A DNA stretch of 64,000 bases from positions 62,001 to 126,000 of the forward strand of contig NZ_JACCCW010000002.1 of NCBI RefSeq assembly GCF_013410065.1, in the 5' to 3' direction. The notes beneath the pieces were generated by a model that saw nothing but the letters and a program-made list of their open reading frames with translations, did not search any database and was not told where the DNA came from. The translations under genes were made by a program, and so were the position numbers. Origin of the DNA: Granulicella arctica (GTDB lineage Bacteria; Acidobacteriota; Terriglobia; Terriglobales; Acidobacteriaceae). Shown here piece by piece: positions 8,427 through 17,506 of the stretch; positions within the stretch are counted from its first letter, which is position 1, and the number at the start of each line of letters is the position of its first letter.

Positions 8427-9527
8427 ATGAACCGCAGAGACTTCCTGACAGCGTTGGGCGCGACGGTAGCGACGAAGTGGATGTCGCTTGAAGTCACCGC
8501 GCAGGCTGCGGCTGCTCCTCTGAAGCAGTTGGCTGCTCAAAAAGGGTTAATGTTCGGCTCCTCTCTTGCTATGAAGTACTTCGATCAGTTATCTGCTTAC
8601 AAGCAGTTATTTGTGTCGCAGTGCGATATCGCGACTCCAGAGTTTCAAATGAAGTGGAACTCGCTGAGTCGTCAGCCTGGGGTATATGACTTTGCTGCTG
8701 CTGACCAATTTGTAGCATTTTGTGTGGCGAACCATATTAAGGTGCGCGGGCACACGCTGGTGTGGCACGATTCGATGCCTGCATGGGTTCCAGGACAGCT
8801 TTCGCCGACAACCGCTAGGGCTGTCATGTTGGACCACATCCGTGTGGTCGCTGAACACTTCGCGGGCAAACTGTACTCCTGGGATGTGGTAAACGAGGTG
8901 CTCGATCCAGGGAGTCAGCGGCCCGATGGGCTCCGGGCTAGTCCCTGGCTGAAGAATATTGGTGTCGACTATATCGAACAAGCATTTCGTGCAACTGCAG
9001 CGGCAGATCCGAAAGCTCTTCTCGTATGGAACGAAAACTACCTCGAAGTATCCAACGGATTCGGTGATGCGAAGCGGAAGGCGATGCTCATACAACTTGA
9101 CACTATGCTCGCGCGAAGCGTTCCGATTCATGGAATCGGATTAGAAGCACATCTGCGTGGCGACCAAGCAAATGTATTGGGCGATGCAAGTTACGAAGTA
9201 TTTCTCGATGAGTTGGCGAAACGTGGAATGAAGATTTTCATCACGGAATTGGACATACAAGACGCTAGTTTTTCCGCGGATTTCAGAATGCGTGACAAAG
9301 AGGTTGCTGATGTTTATGGGAAATTTCTTACTGCTAGCCTGCGGCAGCCGGCGGTAAAAGGAGTCGTCACGTGGGGGCTTTCGGATTCCTTCAGTTGGAT
9401 CTCAGGATACCGTCCGCGCAAAGATGGTCTGCCGGTACGGCCTCTGGCATTCGACGTGAATTGTCAGCCTAAGCCGGCATACTATGCCATTGCTGAGTCG
9501 CTTGAGAAGGCTCCTCGGCGTGGTTGA
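8427..9527 (+). CDS. Endo-1,4-beta-xylanase-like GH10 hydrolase, Tat-exported
   Basis: 366 residues starting with a Tat signal (MNRRDFLTALGA). The GH10 fold is clear: VRGHTLVWHDSMPAWV, WDVVNEVLD with acid/base Glu157, FITELDIQD with nucleophile Glu274, and the late VVTWGLSDSFSW. No carbohydrate-binding module is attached. It sits between two glycosyltransferase genes in the EPS operon, so its target is more likely the nascent polymer than plant xylan: it may trim, release or clear polysaccharide in the periplasm. GH10 genes inside EPS loci are known in other bacteria; the in vivo role here is inferred. Confidence 0.92.
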   Translation: MNRRDFLTALGATVATKWMSLEVTAQAAAAPLKQLAAQKGLMFGSSLAMKYFDQLSAYKQLFVSQCDIATPEFQMKWNSLSRQPGVYDFAAADQFVAFCVANHIKVRGHTLVWHDSMPAWVPGQLSPTTARAVMLDHIRVVAEHFAGKLYSWDVVNEVLDPGSQRPDGLRASPWLKNIGVDYIEQAFRATAAADPKALLVWNENYLEVSNGFGDAKRKAMLIQLDTMLARSVPIHGIGLEAHLRGDQANVLGDASYEVFLDELAKRGMKIFITELDIQDASFSADFRMRDKEVADVYGKFLTASLRQPAVKGVVTWGLSDSFSWISGYRPRKDGLPVRPLAFDVNCQPKPAYYAIAESLEKAPRRG

Positions 9528-9589
9528 TCTGGTTATTTTTAGAAGCCTAACGCGGTATCGTAAGCGGAAGGCCCGAAGGAGTTTCAGCT

Positions 9590-10546
9590 ATGGTTCTTGT
9601 CTCGACTGTGATTCCAACGCGTGGACGACCGGAGCTCTTGCTACGTGCAGTGAACAGTGTCCTAGCCCAGACGCTGAGAGAGATCGAAGTGGTGATAGTC
9701 ATCGATGGAGAGGATCGAGCTACAGAACTCGCATTGGAGCGGCTGGTCCGAGAAGACAGACGAGTGAACGTTGTCGCACTGGGTAGTAGTGTTGGAGGAT
9801 CTGATGCGCGTAATCGCGGAGTGGATGCCGCTTCCGGTGAATGGATTGCATTCCTTGATGATGACGATGAATGGCTTCCCGGTAAACTCCAGGCTCAACT
9901 TGAGGCGGTTACGGCGTCTACTGCTCCGGTGGTAATTGGCACCTGCAAGATCATCGCGCGTACGCCGGGTAACGACTATGTGTGGCCACGACGCCTGCCG
10001 AAACAGGGCGAGCCAATTTGTGAGTATCTGTTGGCGCGCCGTACGCTTTCACGCGGTGAAGGATCGATCCAAACGTCGACGTTTTTCGTGCGCCGTGCAT
10101 TGATGAAAGATCAACCATTCAAGAGCGGACAATTGAAGCATCAGGATACAGAATGGTTGCTGCGGGTAGGACAATTGCCGGGAGCAGAAGCTGTGTTCGT
10201 AAACGATGTTATGGCGATTCATTACATCGAAGAGGAACGTGTTTCGGTAAGTAGCAAGGCCAACTGGCGCTACTCTCTCGAATGGGTGCGCCGCGATCGA
10301 CACCTTTTTACGCCACGCGCATTGACTGGGTTTGTCTTGCACCAAATCGCTCCAGAGGCATCGGAGCAAGGAGAATGGCGCGCCTTTCCTATGTTGTTCT
10401 TCGATGTTTTGCGCCATGGCAAGAGCGAAGCCCGCGACTTTGCGATCTTTTTGGCAATGTGGTTGCTGCCCCGTCGTCGCCGCCGTCGCTTGCGCGACTG
10501 GATGGCACGACGACCGGCACTGCGTCCTTTGGTGCACTCGCGATGA
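9590..10546 (+). CDS. Family 2 glycosyltransferase
   Basis: 318 residues. GT-A fold with VSTVIPTRGRPELLLRAVNSVLAQTL at the N-terminus, the sugar-nucleotide/metal motif FLDDDDEWLPGKL at about 90-102, and HQDTEWLLRVGQL in the acceptor half. The C-terminus is strongly basic (RRRRRRLRDW), consistent with attachment to the inner membrane. Its TGA overlaps the next ATG by 4 nt, so it is coupled to the following transferase. Donor and acceptor are unknown. Confidence 0.92.
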   Translation: MVLVSTVIPTRGRPELLLRAVNSVLAQTLREIEVVIVIDGEDRATELALERLVREDRRVNVVALGSSVGGSDARNRGVDAASGEWIAFLDDDDEWLPGKLQAQLEAVTASTAPVVIGTCKIIARTPGNDYVWPRRLPKQGEPICEYLLARRTLSRGEGSIQTSTFFVRRALMKDQPFKSGQLKHQDTEWLLRVGQLPGAEAVFVNDVMAIHYIEEERVSVSSKANWRYSLEWVRRDRHLFTPRALTGFVLHQIAPEASEQGEWRAFPMLFFDVLRHGKSEARDFAIFLAMWLLPRRRRRRLRDWMARRPALRPLVHSR

Positions 10547-11679
10547 AGATTCTTCAATTGACGCGGCAGTTTCTTCCTTCCGAGGGGGGCATAGAGAGTG
10601 TCGTCGAGGGGTTGAGTTGCGCCCTACAGCAGAGGGGGCACACCGTGCAAGTGGTCACACTCCGATCGCTGTTTGCGAGCGGCACGATGGCCCCTATGGA
10701 GTCTGTTGAAGCTGGGGTGGCAGTGCGCCGCATGCGGCACTGGGGACCGCGTCGTTATCCCGTAGCACCGGCAGCGCTTGCGGAGATTAGCGGCTACGAC
10801 TTGGTGCATATTCATGCTATTGACTTCTTTGTGGACTACTTGAGTCTGTTGCGCTTGCTGCATCGCATTCCTTTAGTGGTCAGCACGCATGGAGGTATCT
10901 TTCACACGCAATGGGCAAACCATTTCAAGAAGTTGTACTTTGCGACCGTGACTCGCATGTCGCTGGGTGGAGTGGGAGCAGTGGTGTGCGTGAGTCAGCA
11001 GGACCGTGAAAAATTTGAGGAGATCGTCCCGAAGCAGCGTATTCGGCTCATTGAGAATGGTGCCAACATTGATCGTTTCTGGAGTCTGCGGAAAAAGATA
11101 GAGCCCGGCCTGATGTTAGGCATCTCGCGACTGGCGGAGAACAAGTGCATTCATAAGGTTTTGGAAGCAATGGCTCCTTTGAAAGATCGATATCCGCAGA
11201 TGCGGCTTGAGTGGATCGGAGCAGACTTTGCTGCGTTGCGTTCCTCACTGGAGCGTCGCGCTGTTGAGCTTGGGTTGGGAGGCCGTGTACGTTTTCATGG
11301 AGCAACCAGTCGTGAACAGTTATACCGCTTATTGGAGCGGGCTCACCTATTTGTGTCGGCTTCGGCGTACGAAGGATTTGGGTTGTCGACGATTGAAGCT
11401 ATGAGCGCGGCGACGGTTCCCGTGGTGACCTCCGTAGGAGCACATCCTGACGTGATAGAAGACGGAGTAAGTGGTTTCTTGACGGATGCATATGCGACGG
11501 AGCTTTCGGCGCATATGGAGCGTGTGTTGGTGATGCCATTGGAAAAAATTGCGATTATGGGAGAGGCTGCACGTGCGTCGACACGACGATTCTCCTGGAC
11601 TGAAATCGCGCCTCAGTATGAGCAACTCTATAGTCAGGTATTAGGGGCTGGACGCAATGCCAGTGTGTGGTCGCTATGA
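10543..11679 (+). CDS. Family 4 glycosyltransferase
   Basis: 378 residues from the ATG at 10543, chosen because it gives the canonical GT-B start MKILQLTRQFLPSEGGIES and a 4-nt ATGA overlap with the preceding gene. Further motifs are HGGIFHTQWA, CVSQQDREKFEE, GISRLAENKCIHKVLEAM and the donor-binding EGFGLSTIEAMSA (E-x7-E). Retaining GT4 enzymes of this type commonly transfer mannose, glucose or related sugars during repeat-unit assembly. The exact sugar cannot be told from sequence. It is coupled to the next gene by another ATGA. Confidence 0.92.
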   Translation: MKILQLTRQFLPSEGGIESVVEGLSCALQQRGHTVQVVTLRSLFASGTMAPMESVEAGVAVRRMRHWGPRRYPVAPAALAEISGYDLVHIHAIDFFVDYLSLLRLLHRIPLVVSTHGGIFHTQWANHFKKLYFATVTRMSLGGVGAVVCVSQQDREKFEEIVPKQRIRLIENGANIDRFWSLRKKIEPGLMLGISRLAENKCIHKVLEAMAPLKDRYPQMRLEWIGADFAALRSSLERRAVELGLGGRVRFHGATSREQLYRLLERAHLFVSASAYEGFGLSTIEAMSAATVPVVTSVGAHPDVIEDGVSGFLTDAYATELSAHMERVLVMPLEKIAIMGEAARASTRRFSWTEIAPQYEQLYSQVLGAGRNASVWSL

Positions 11680-12974
11680 GCGAAGCAATTGTAATCTTCC
11701 GCATTCAGCTGCTACCACGTTCGGAGACGTTTATCGTCAAGCAGGCTGAGGCAATGCGACGGTTCGAGCCGTACTTCGTTGGTTGGCGCAGGGTGGTTGG
11801 ATTGGAGGTGCCTAAGTACAAAAGTTGGACGGCCGATGACGGTGGACTGCGAGGAAAACTACGGGAGTTACGGTTCCGTTATCTAGGCCCCACCTCCAGT
11901 GAGATTGCCCGATTACGGCTACAATCGCCTCGTCTTGTCTATGCACATTTTGCCTTGGACGGCTATGCGGCGATGGAGCTTGCAAAACAGCTCGGAGTGC
12001 CACTTGTAACTGCATTACACGGCTATGACGTGACCATGAGCGACGAAGCGATAGGTGCAACGCGGCTAGGACGCGAGTATCTGAAGGGGCGCACAAGGCT
12101 CCAGAAGGAAGGCGCGCTCTTTGTAGCATGTTCGGCATACGTGCGCTCGCGAGCGATCGAGCGCGGATATCCAGCGGAGCGCACGATTGTTCGCTTCATC
12201 GGGGTAGATATAGCTCGTTTCGAGCCGCCCCCAACGCGACGTCACGAGCAGGTTGTTTTATTCGTTGGGCGTCTGGTTGAGAAGAAAGGTTGCAAGGATT
12301 TAATCGAAGCGATGGTGGAGGTGCAACGTCGCTGCGCGGAAGCGCAGTTGATTGTTATCGGGGATGGCCCATTGCGCGCGAGCTGTGAGGCGGCGGCTGC
12401 AACTAAGCGCGTACGATGCCGCTTCTTGGGAGCACAGTCATCTGCGGTGGTGAAGGACTGGATGATGCGTGCAACGGTCTTCTGTGTGCCCAGTGTGGTT
12501 GCAACCTCTGGCGATGCGGAGGGTTTCGGCATAGTGTTTATCGAGGCGCAGGCCATGGGACTGCCTGTTGTCAGTACGAGAAGTGGGGGGATTCCTGAGG
12601 CGGTGGATGATGGGAATACTGGACTGTTGGTTGCAGAGGGAGATCAGCGAGGACTGGCAGAGGCAATACTCGTGCTGTTACAAAACAACGAACTGTGGCA
12701 GCGTTTCAGCGTGGCCGGACGTGAGCGCGTCGTGGAGCACTTCAATCTGGAGCGACAGACCCAGCGTCTAGAGGATGTTTTTGACGAGGTGTTGTTGTCG
12801 CATAAATCGTTTATCGAGGACGACAAGATAAGGTCTGCGGTAAGCAGTGTGTCTATCAGTAGCGCGTCCAATGGTTCTCTGAAGTTAACGCAGAATATTT
12901 CTTATTCTGAATCACTAAGCCAATGGGCTGCGAAATGCGATGGAAGGAGCGTAGACCATGAGTCTCTCAACTGA
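11676..12974 (+). CDS. Family 4 glycosyltransferase
   Basis: 432 residues from the ATG at 11676 (4-nt overlap with the previous stop). GT-B enzyme with LHGYDVTMSDE, a VLFVGRLVEKKGCKDLIEAM linker strand, VIGDGPLRASCEAAA, and the donor-site DAEGFGIVFIEAQAMGLPVVST. A roughly 50-residue Ser-rich tail follows the GT-B fold, and the gene overlaps the acyltransferase start by 17 nt. This is one of three GT4 genes in the locus. Sugar specificity is unknown. Confidence 0.92.
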   Translation: MSEAIVIFRIQLLPRSETFIVKQAEAMRRFEPYFVGWRRVVGLEVPKYKSWTADDGGLRGKLRELRFRYLGPTSSEIARLRLQSPRLVYAHFALDGYAAMELAKQLGVPLVTALHGYDVTMSDEAIGATRLGREYLKGRTRLQKEGALFVACSAYVRSRAIERGYPAERTIVRFIGVDIARFEPPPTRRHEQVVLFVGRLVEKKGCKDLIEAMVEVQRRCAEAQLIVIGDGPLRASCEAAAATKRVRCRFLGAQSSAVVKDWMMRATVFCVPSVVATSGDAEGFGIVFIEAQAMGLPVVSTRSGGIPEAVDDGNTGLLVAEGDQRGLAEAILVLLQNNELWQRFSVAGRERVVEHFNLERQTQRLEDVFDEVLLSHKSFIEDDKIRSAVSSVSISSASNGSLKLTQNISYSESLSQWAAKCDGRSVDHESLN

Positions 12975-14109
12975 GGTCATAAACGAGGTAGCGCCATCGA
13001 GAGCGTCGGTCACGAACCGCTTCTACCAGCCAGAACTAGACGGCTTGCGATTCTATGCGTTCCTTGGTGTTTTCGTGTGTCATACCCTGCCGTTTGAGAC
13101 GTCATTTTATAGAAGTTTCCATCTCCCACTCCCGTGGCTGTGGGGTGCGGTAGTAAAAGCGGGAGCTGCGGGTGTAGATCTATTCTTCGCGTTGAGCGCA
13201 TTCTTGATTACTTCGCTCTTGTTAAAAGAGCGGCTGGAGACGGGTGGAATTTCACTCAAACTCTTCTATGCCCGGCGAGTTTTGCGTATCTGGCCACTCT
13301 ATTTCCTGGTGATTGCGTTAGGGATAGTGCTCTCACATACGATGTCGAACCAAAATCTGCCATGGTTCTACGTCGCGGGGTATCTTCTTTTTGTTGGCAA
13401 CTGGGTACATGCCGTATTCGGGCGGCCAGAGTCGATTGCCTTTCCATTGTGGACGGTTTCGATCGAAGAACAGTTCTATCTAATCTGGCCGCTACTGGTA
13501 AAAAAATTCGAACGTCGCGGCTTGATCATATCGGGGATAGTCATGTTCTTGCTCGCTACGGCGTGTCGTGTCGGACTTGTACTTGCGGGTGTTAGTGGAG
13601 GGTATATCTACTATGGCAGCACAGCACGTTGTGACTCGATTGCTCTTGGGAGTTTGATGGCACTATTTGCGGATCGTCTGCCAAGGCTTACGAGTGGTAC
13701 TCGGTTGCTTTTGGTGGGCGGTGGTCTCATGGGATGGATCGTCTCTTCGGCCTGGCTTACTGATCAGCCCGGCCCGATCAGTATGCGTGAGGTGTCGGGA
13801 CGTTTGATCATTTCGCTTGCTGCAGGAGCAATTCTATATGGCTGCCTTTACAGTCGCACCAAGCTTCTTACAGGCCCTTGGTTCGTGAGTTTGGGTAAAG
13901 TTAGTTATGGGCTCTATCTGCTTCATCTCGTGGGACTGCTTATTGCTAAGAGCCTTATTCACCCTATTTCCGGGATGGCGCTGCTCGGAACGAAAGCAAT
14001 TGGGTTTGTTGTGACTCTTATTCTAGCGTTTGCATCATACCGTTGGGTCGAATCGCCGTTCTTACGATTGAAGGATCGATTTGCCAGAGTTCTTAGTAGG
14101 CCAGTTTGA
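12958..14109 (+). CDS. Acyltransferase family 3 (OafA/YrhL-type) membrane protein
   Basis: 383 residues, about ten membrane helices. The N-terminal FYQPELDGLRFYAFLGVFVCH motif and DLFFALSAFLITSLLLKERLETGG are hallmarks of the acyl_transf_3 family, followed by LRIWPLYF and a WTVSIEEQFYLIWPLL stretch. These enzymes move acetyl or other acyl groups across the inner membrane onto sugars of O-antigens and EPS. It is the fourth gene of the overlapping run, so it probably acetylates this polymer. Confidence 0.92.
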   Translation: MSLSTEVINEVAPSRASVTNRFYQPELDGLRFYAFLGVFVCHTLPFETSFYRSFHLPLPWLWGAVVKAGAAGVDLFFALSAFLITSLLLKERLETGGISLKLFYARRVLRIWPLYFLVIALGIVLSHTMSNQNLPWFYVAGYLLFVGNWVHAVFGRPESIAFPLWTVSIEEQFYLIWPLLVKKFERRGLIISGIVMFLLATACRVGLVLAGVSGGYIYYGSTARCDSIALGSLMALFADRLPRLTSGTRLLLVGGGLMGWIVSSAWLTDQPGPISMREVSGRLIISLAAGAILYGCLYSRTKLLTGPWFVSLGKVSYGLYLLHLVGLLIAKSLIHPISGMALLGTKAIGFVVTLILAFASYRWVESPFLRLKDRFARVLSRPV

Positions 14110-14294
14110 AGTCTATTTCTCCACTAATATCTCGTATCGTTCGTTGTAGTAATGAAATATAGCCATATAAAATAGGTGTTTTGTAAATATTGGAGACATA
14201 TGAAGTTCATGAAAAACAGAAGATACCTTATCCCTTGACTTAGCTCATAGCTTCCTGCCATTAATTCTATATTCGCTCTATAAGGAAGGCTCAT

Positions 14295-16589
14295 TTGGAT
14301 AAGCTTGCACTTCAATCATCAGGTGTTGTTATTGCAGCGGGTTCGTCTTCACCCGAACTCACACTTCGTGAAATATGGATGATGCTGTGGCGTCGACGCC
14401 ACATTATTTACGGCAGCATAGCAGTGTGCTTTATGCTTGCTCTTCTTTTACTTACGATCTCAACGCGTCGCTATCGGTCCATTGGAGAGATTCAAGTCCT
14501 AAAGGACTCCGGGACCTCGCTCGGCTTGCAGACAGATAGTACGGATACTCCCTCCGATGCTCTTGAAGAGAATATGATTCTTCAAACGCAAGCGAAAATT
14601 CTACAGTCGGACTCGCTGGCTCTGCGTGTAATCAATGAACTCCACCTTGAGCAAACGGACGATTATAAAGAGAAGTGGAGTCCGATTGGCTGGGTGTTTG
14701 CGCTTATAAGTCCAAAAGGGAGACCCGATCCAAAAGGCGCGTCACTTGAAGACTCACCTCACCGCCGAGTGCAGGTTCTGAATATCTTTCGTAAAAAACT
14801 AACAGTGAAGGTGGTCGATGGGACGCGTCTTATTGATGTGGAATATCTAAGTCCTGATCCACAACTAGCGGCGGCAGTCGTGAATCGTATGCTTCAAGGG
14901 CTAATTGAGGCAGGATTTCAGGCGCGCTATGACGCGACGACCCAGGCGTCGTCATGGTTGAATGGACAGCTTGGGGATCTGCGGGTGCAAACTCAGGCGT
15001 TACAGGCGAAAGTTGTCAAGCTGCGGCAAGGGTCTGGAGTCTATGCTCTGGGTGAGGTTGATCGAGAGGGTAAGGATCAGGTTTACAGTCCGACGCTCGA
15101 CAAGCTACAGATAGCGACTCAAGCGGTGGCGCAGGCAGAGTCGAATCGCATTTTGAAAGGTGCAATTTACGATGTTGTTAAGACGGGAAATCCTGAGCTG
15201 ATCTCGGGATTGAGCGGAAATACAATTTTGGCAAGCTCATCTTCAGGCATTGGCAGCTCGCTAACGCTCATACAGAACCTGCGGTTACAAGAAGCCACTC
15301 TTCAAGGACAAGTGCAAGAGCTTTCCGCAAAGTTTGGTCCCGCCTATCCAAAACTCGCCGAAATTCACGGCAATCTGGATGCGGTGCAAGGAGCGATTCG
15401 AGCTGAGGTGGATCGAGTCGCTGGACGCGCACGTAATGACTTTGTGGTAGCGGAGCAAACAGAACAGAATACGCGTAAGACTTTTGAAGCTGATAAAAGT
15501 CAGGCTGAGACACTCAACAACAGGACTATTGAATATCAGATGGCACGGCAAGAAGCCGACCAGACCCGTTCGCTCTATGACGATCTTTTGCGGCGGCTCA
15601 AGGAGTCGGGACTACTGGCAGGCTTGCGCTCAACTAACATAACCATTGTTGATCCGGGGCGGGCGACCGATAAACCTGCCAAGCCTGTTGCTCTACTCTA
15701 TTTGTTCGGGTCGATCGTAGTGGGATTGTCTGTTGGCTCTGCAGCGGCTCTACTGCGTGATGTGACTGACATTAAGATTCAGGACGTGCGGGAGATCGCT
15801 CGGGAGTTGGGGGCTACTCCGCTTTGCGTGCTGCCCTATCAGAATGAGCGTGCAGCTCTACCTGCAAGCTCCATAGCGAGTTATCCGCTTGTATTGCTTC
15901 CAGTTCTCGACAGCCCGCGCTCCATCTTTGTGGAGTCACTCCGCTCGCTTCGGACCTCTCTGATGCTGTCTCGGAGCGGAGCACCTCCGCGATCAGTCCT
16001 AGTGACGAGCCCCTTGGCGGGAGAGGGGAAAAGTTATATAAGCTGGAATCTTGCAATTCTCTTTGCCCAACAAGGGAAGCGAGTATTGTTATGCGATGCG
16101 GATCTGCGCAAGGCGAGGTTGCATAAGGATTTACTGTTGGATCCGAAGACTGGGTTGAGCACAGTATTGACTGGACTTTCTGGAGATTACGGTGCCTCTG
16201 CAATGATTCCGGTGACCGCGGTTCCGGGACTGGATCTTATGCCAGCAGGACCTACGCCGCCATATCCTGCAGAACTGCTGTCGTCAGATCATATGGCGAA
16301 GCTATTGAAGGTCTGGGAGTCACAATACGACCTCGTACTTTTGGATGCTCCCCCGGTACTGCCGGTGACGGACTCGGTCGTTCTGAGCTCGTTCGTCGAC
16401 TCGGTCCTGCTCATTGCCCGGCATCAGAAGACACCTCTTTCAGCACTTGAAAAGAGTTATCAAATGCTGGAAGCAGTGCAGTCGGAGAGCGATAGCAAAA
16501 TCAACGTCTTGGTCAATGGGGTGCGTGAGCAGCCTGCTGCGGGACATGCATTTTACGAATATCTCGGAAGAGAGTCTGTGAGGGGATAG
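14295..16589 (+). CDS. Wzc-type polysaccharide co-polymerase with BY-kinase domain
   Basis: 764 residues from a TTG at 14295, supported by AAGGAAGG 5-6 nt upstream. It has a Wzz-like membrane domain (about 22-110, first membrane helix ~33-55), a long coiled-coil periplasmic region (~200-440), a second membrane helix near 460, and a cytoplasmic BY-kinase domain from about 540. That domain has Walker A (GEGKS, ~575), A' (VLLCDADLRKARLH) and Walker B (LVLLDAPP, ~680). It controls chain length and export together with the Wza-like protein that follows. Only two Tyr (YEY) are near the C-terminus, fewer than the usual Tyr cluster. Confidence 0.9.
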   Translation: MDKLALQSSGVVIAAGSSSPELTLREIWMMLWRRRHIIYGSIAVCFMLALLLLTISTRRYRSIGEIQVLKDSGTSLGLQTDSTDTPSDALEENMILQTQAKILQSDSLALRVINELHLEQTDDYKEKWSPIGWVFALISPKGRPDPKGASLEDSPHRRVQVLNIFRKKLTVKVVDGTRLIDVEYLSPDPQLAAAVVNRMLQGLIEAGFQARYDATTQASSWLNGQLGDLRVQTQALQAKVVKLRQGSGVYALGEVDREGKDQVYSPTLDKLQIATQAVAQAESNRILKGAIYDVVKTGNPELISGLSGNTILASSSSGIGSSLTLIQNLRLQEATLQGQVQELSAKFGPAYPKLAEIHGNLDAVQGAIRAEVDRVAGRARNDFVVAEQTEQNTRKTFEADKSQAETLNNRTIEYQMARQEADQTRSLYDDLLRRLKESGLLAGLRSTNITIVDPGRATDKPAKPVALLYLFGSIVVGLSVGSAAALLRDVTDIKIQDVREIARELGATPLCVLPYQNERAALPASSIASYPLVLLPVLDSPRSIFVESLRSLRTSLMLSRSGAPPRSVLVTSPLAGEGKSYISWNLAILFAQQGKRVLLCDADLRKARLHKDLLLDPKTGLSTVLTGLSGDYGASAMIPVTAVPGLDLMPAGPTPPYPAELLSSDHMAKLLKVWESQYDLVLLDAPPVLPVTDSVVLSSFVDSVLLIARHQKTPLSALEKSYQMLEAVQSESDSKINVLVNGVREQPAAGHAFYEYLGRESVRG

Positions 16590-17480
16590 ATGAAGAATTC
16601 AAAATTGGTTGGTACGCTGCTATCCCTTATTCTCGGCATCACGATGAACTCACTAGCCCAAAAGGAAAGTCTGCTGATTGGGCACGGTGATGTACTGCAC
16701 ATTCAAGTCTACGATACGCCAGAAATGGAGCAGCGTGCCCGCGTAACTGATTCAGGCGATATTCCGCTGAGTTTTCTAGGAAACGTGAAGGTAGTCGGCA
16801 TGACACCGGGCGGGGCAGCCGATGAGATTGAGCATCGACTTATTGCAGCAGCCATCATGTTGCACCCTCAGGTAACGGTGCGCGTGGATGAATATGCAAC
16901 CCAGAACGCCTCAGTAATGGGGCAGGTGGTGAAACCAGGGCCGTACGAAATCGATACACGCCGGAAGGTAATTGATGTACTTGCGTTAGCTGGGGGATTG
17001 ACGGATATTGCAGATCGTCACATTACGATTGAGCGGTATGGCGATCCAAGCCAGAAGATCGAGTACTACTATTCCAACGTAGCCGGAGCAGCGTTACAAG
17101 ATGACCCCATGGTCTACCCTGGTGATACGGTGGTCGTGCCAAAAGCTGCGGTTGTATATGTACTCGGCGATGTTTTAAAGCCAGGAGGTTATCCTATCAA
17201 CACCAACAACTCGAAGATGACTGTGTTGCAGGCGATTGCGCTCGCGGGTTATGCGAACCATACAGCAGCGGTTGGTAAATCGAAGCTTGTTCGTAAGACT
17301 CCGACAGGTGTGGAACAGATCGACCTGCCTGTGGGCGCGATGCAAAAAGGAAAAACACAGGATATTGCACTCATGCCAGACGACGTGGTCTATGTCCCGT
17401 TTAGCTTTATGCGCAACGTGGTGGTGAATGGTTCATCAATTTTAGCTTCGGCCACTTCCGCCGCCATATATATACACTAA
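16590..17480 (+). CDS. Polysaccharide export protein (Wza-like, SLBB domains)
   Basis: 296 residues, beginning directly after the kinase stop codon. The signal peptide (about 1-23) lacks a lipobox Cys, unlike classical Wza. The Poly_export domain (LLIGHGDVLHIQVYDTPEM..., ~27-105) is followed by two SLBB segments (VMGQVVKPGPYEI and VLGDVLKPGGYPI, each with VxxALAxAGG-like helices). It should form or cap the outer-membrane exit channel for the EPS. The short C-terminus without a clear amphipathic helix suggests it may need a separate outer-membrane partner. Confidence 0.88.
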   Translation: MKNSKLVGTLLSLILGITMNSLAQKESLLIGHGDVLHIQVYDTPEMEQRARVTDSGDIPLSFLGNVKVVGMTPGGAADEIEHRLIAAAIMLHPQVTVRVDEYATQNASVMGQVVKPGPYEIDTRRKVIDVLALAGGLTDIADRHITIERYGDPSQKIEYYYSNVAGAALQDDPMVYPGDTVVVPKAAVVYVLGDVLKPGGYPINTNNSKMTVLQAIALAGYANHTAAVGKSKLVRKTPTGVEQIDLPVGAMQKGKTQDIALMPDDVVYVPFSFMRNVVVNGSSILASATSAAIYIH

Positions 17481-17506
17481 ACCTATCCTGCAAATTAGGA
17501 GTTTGT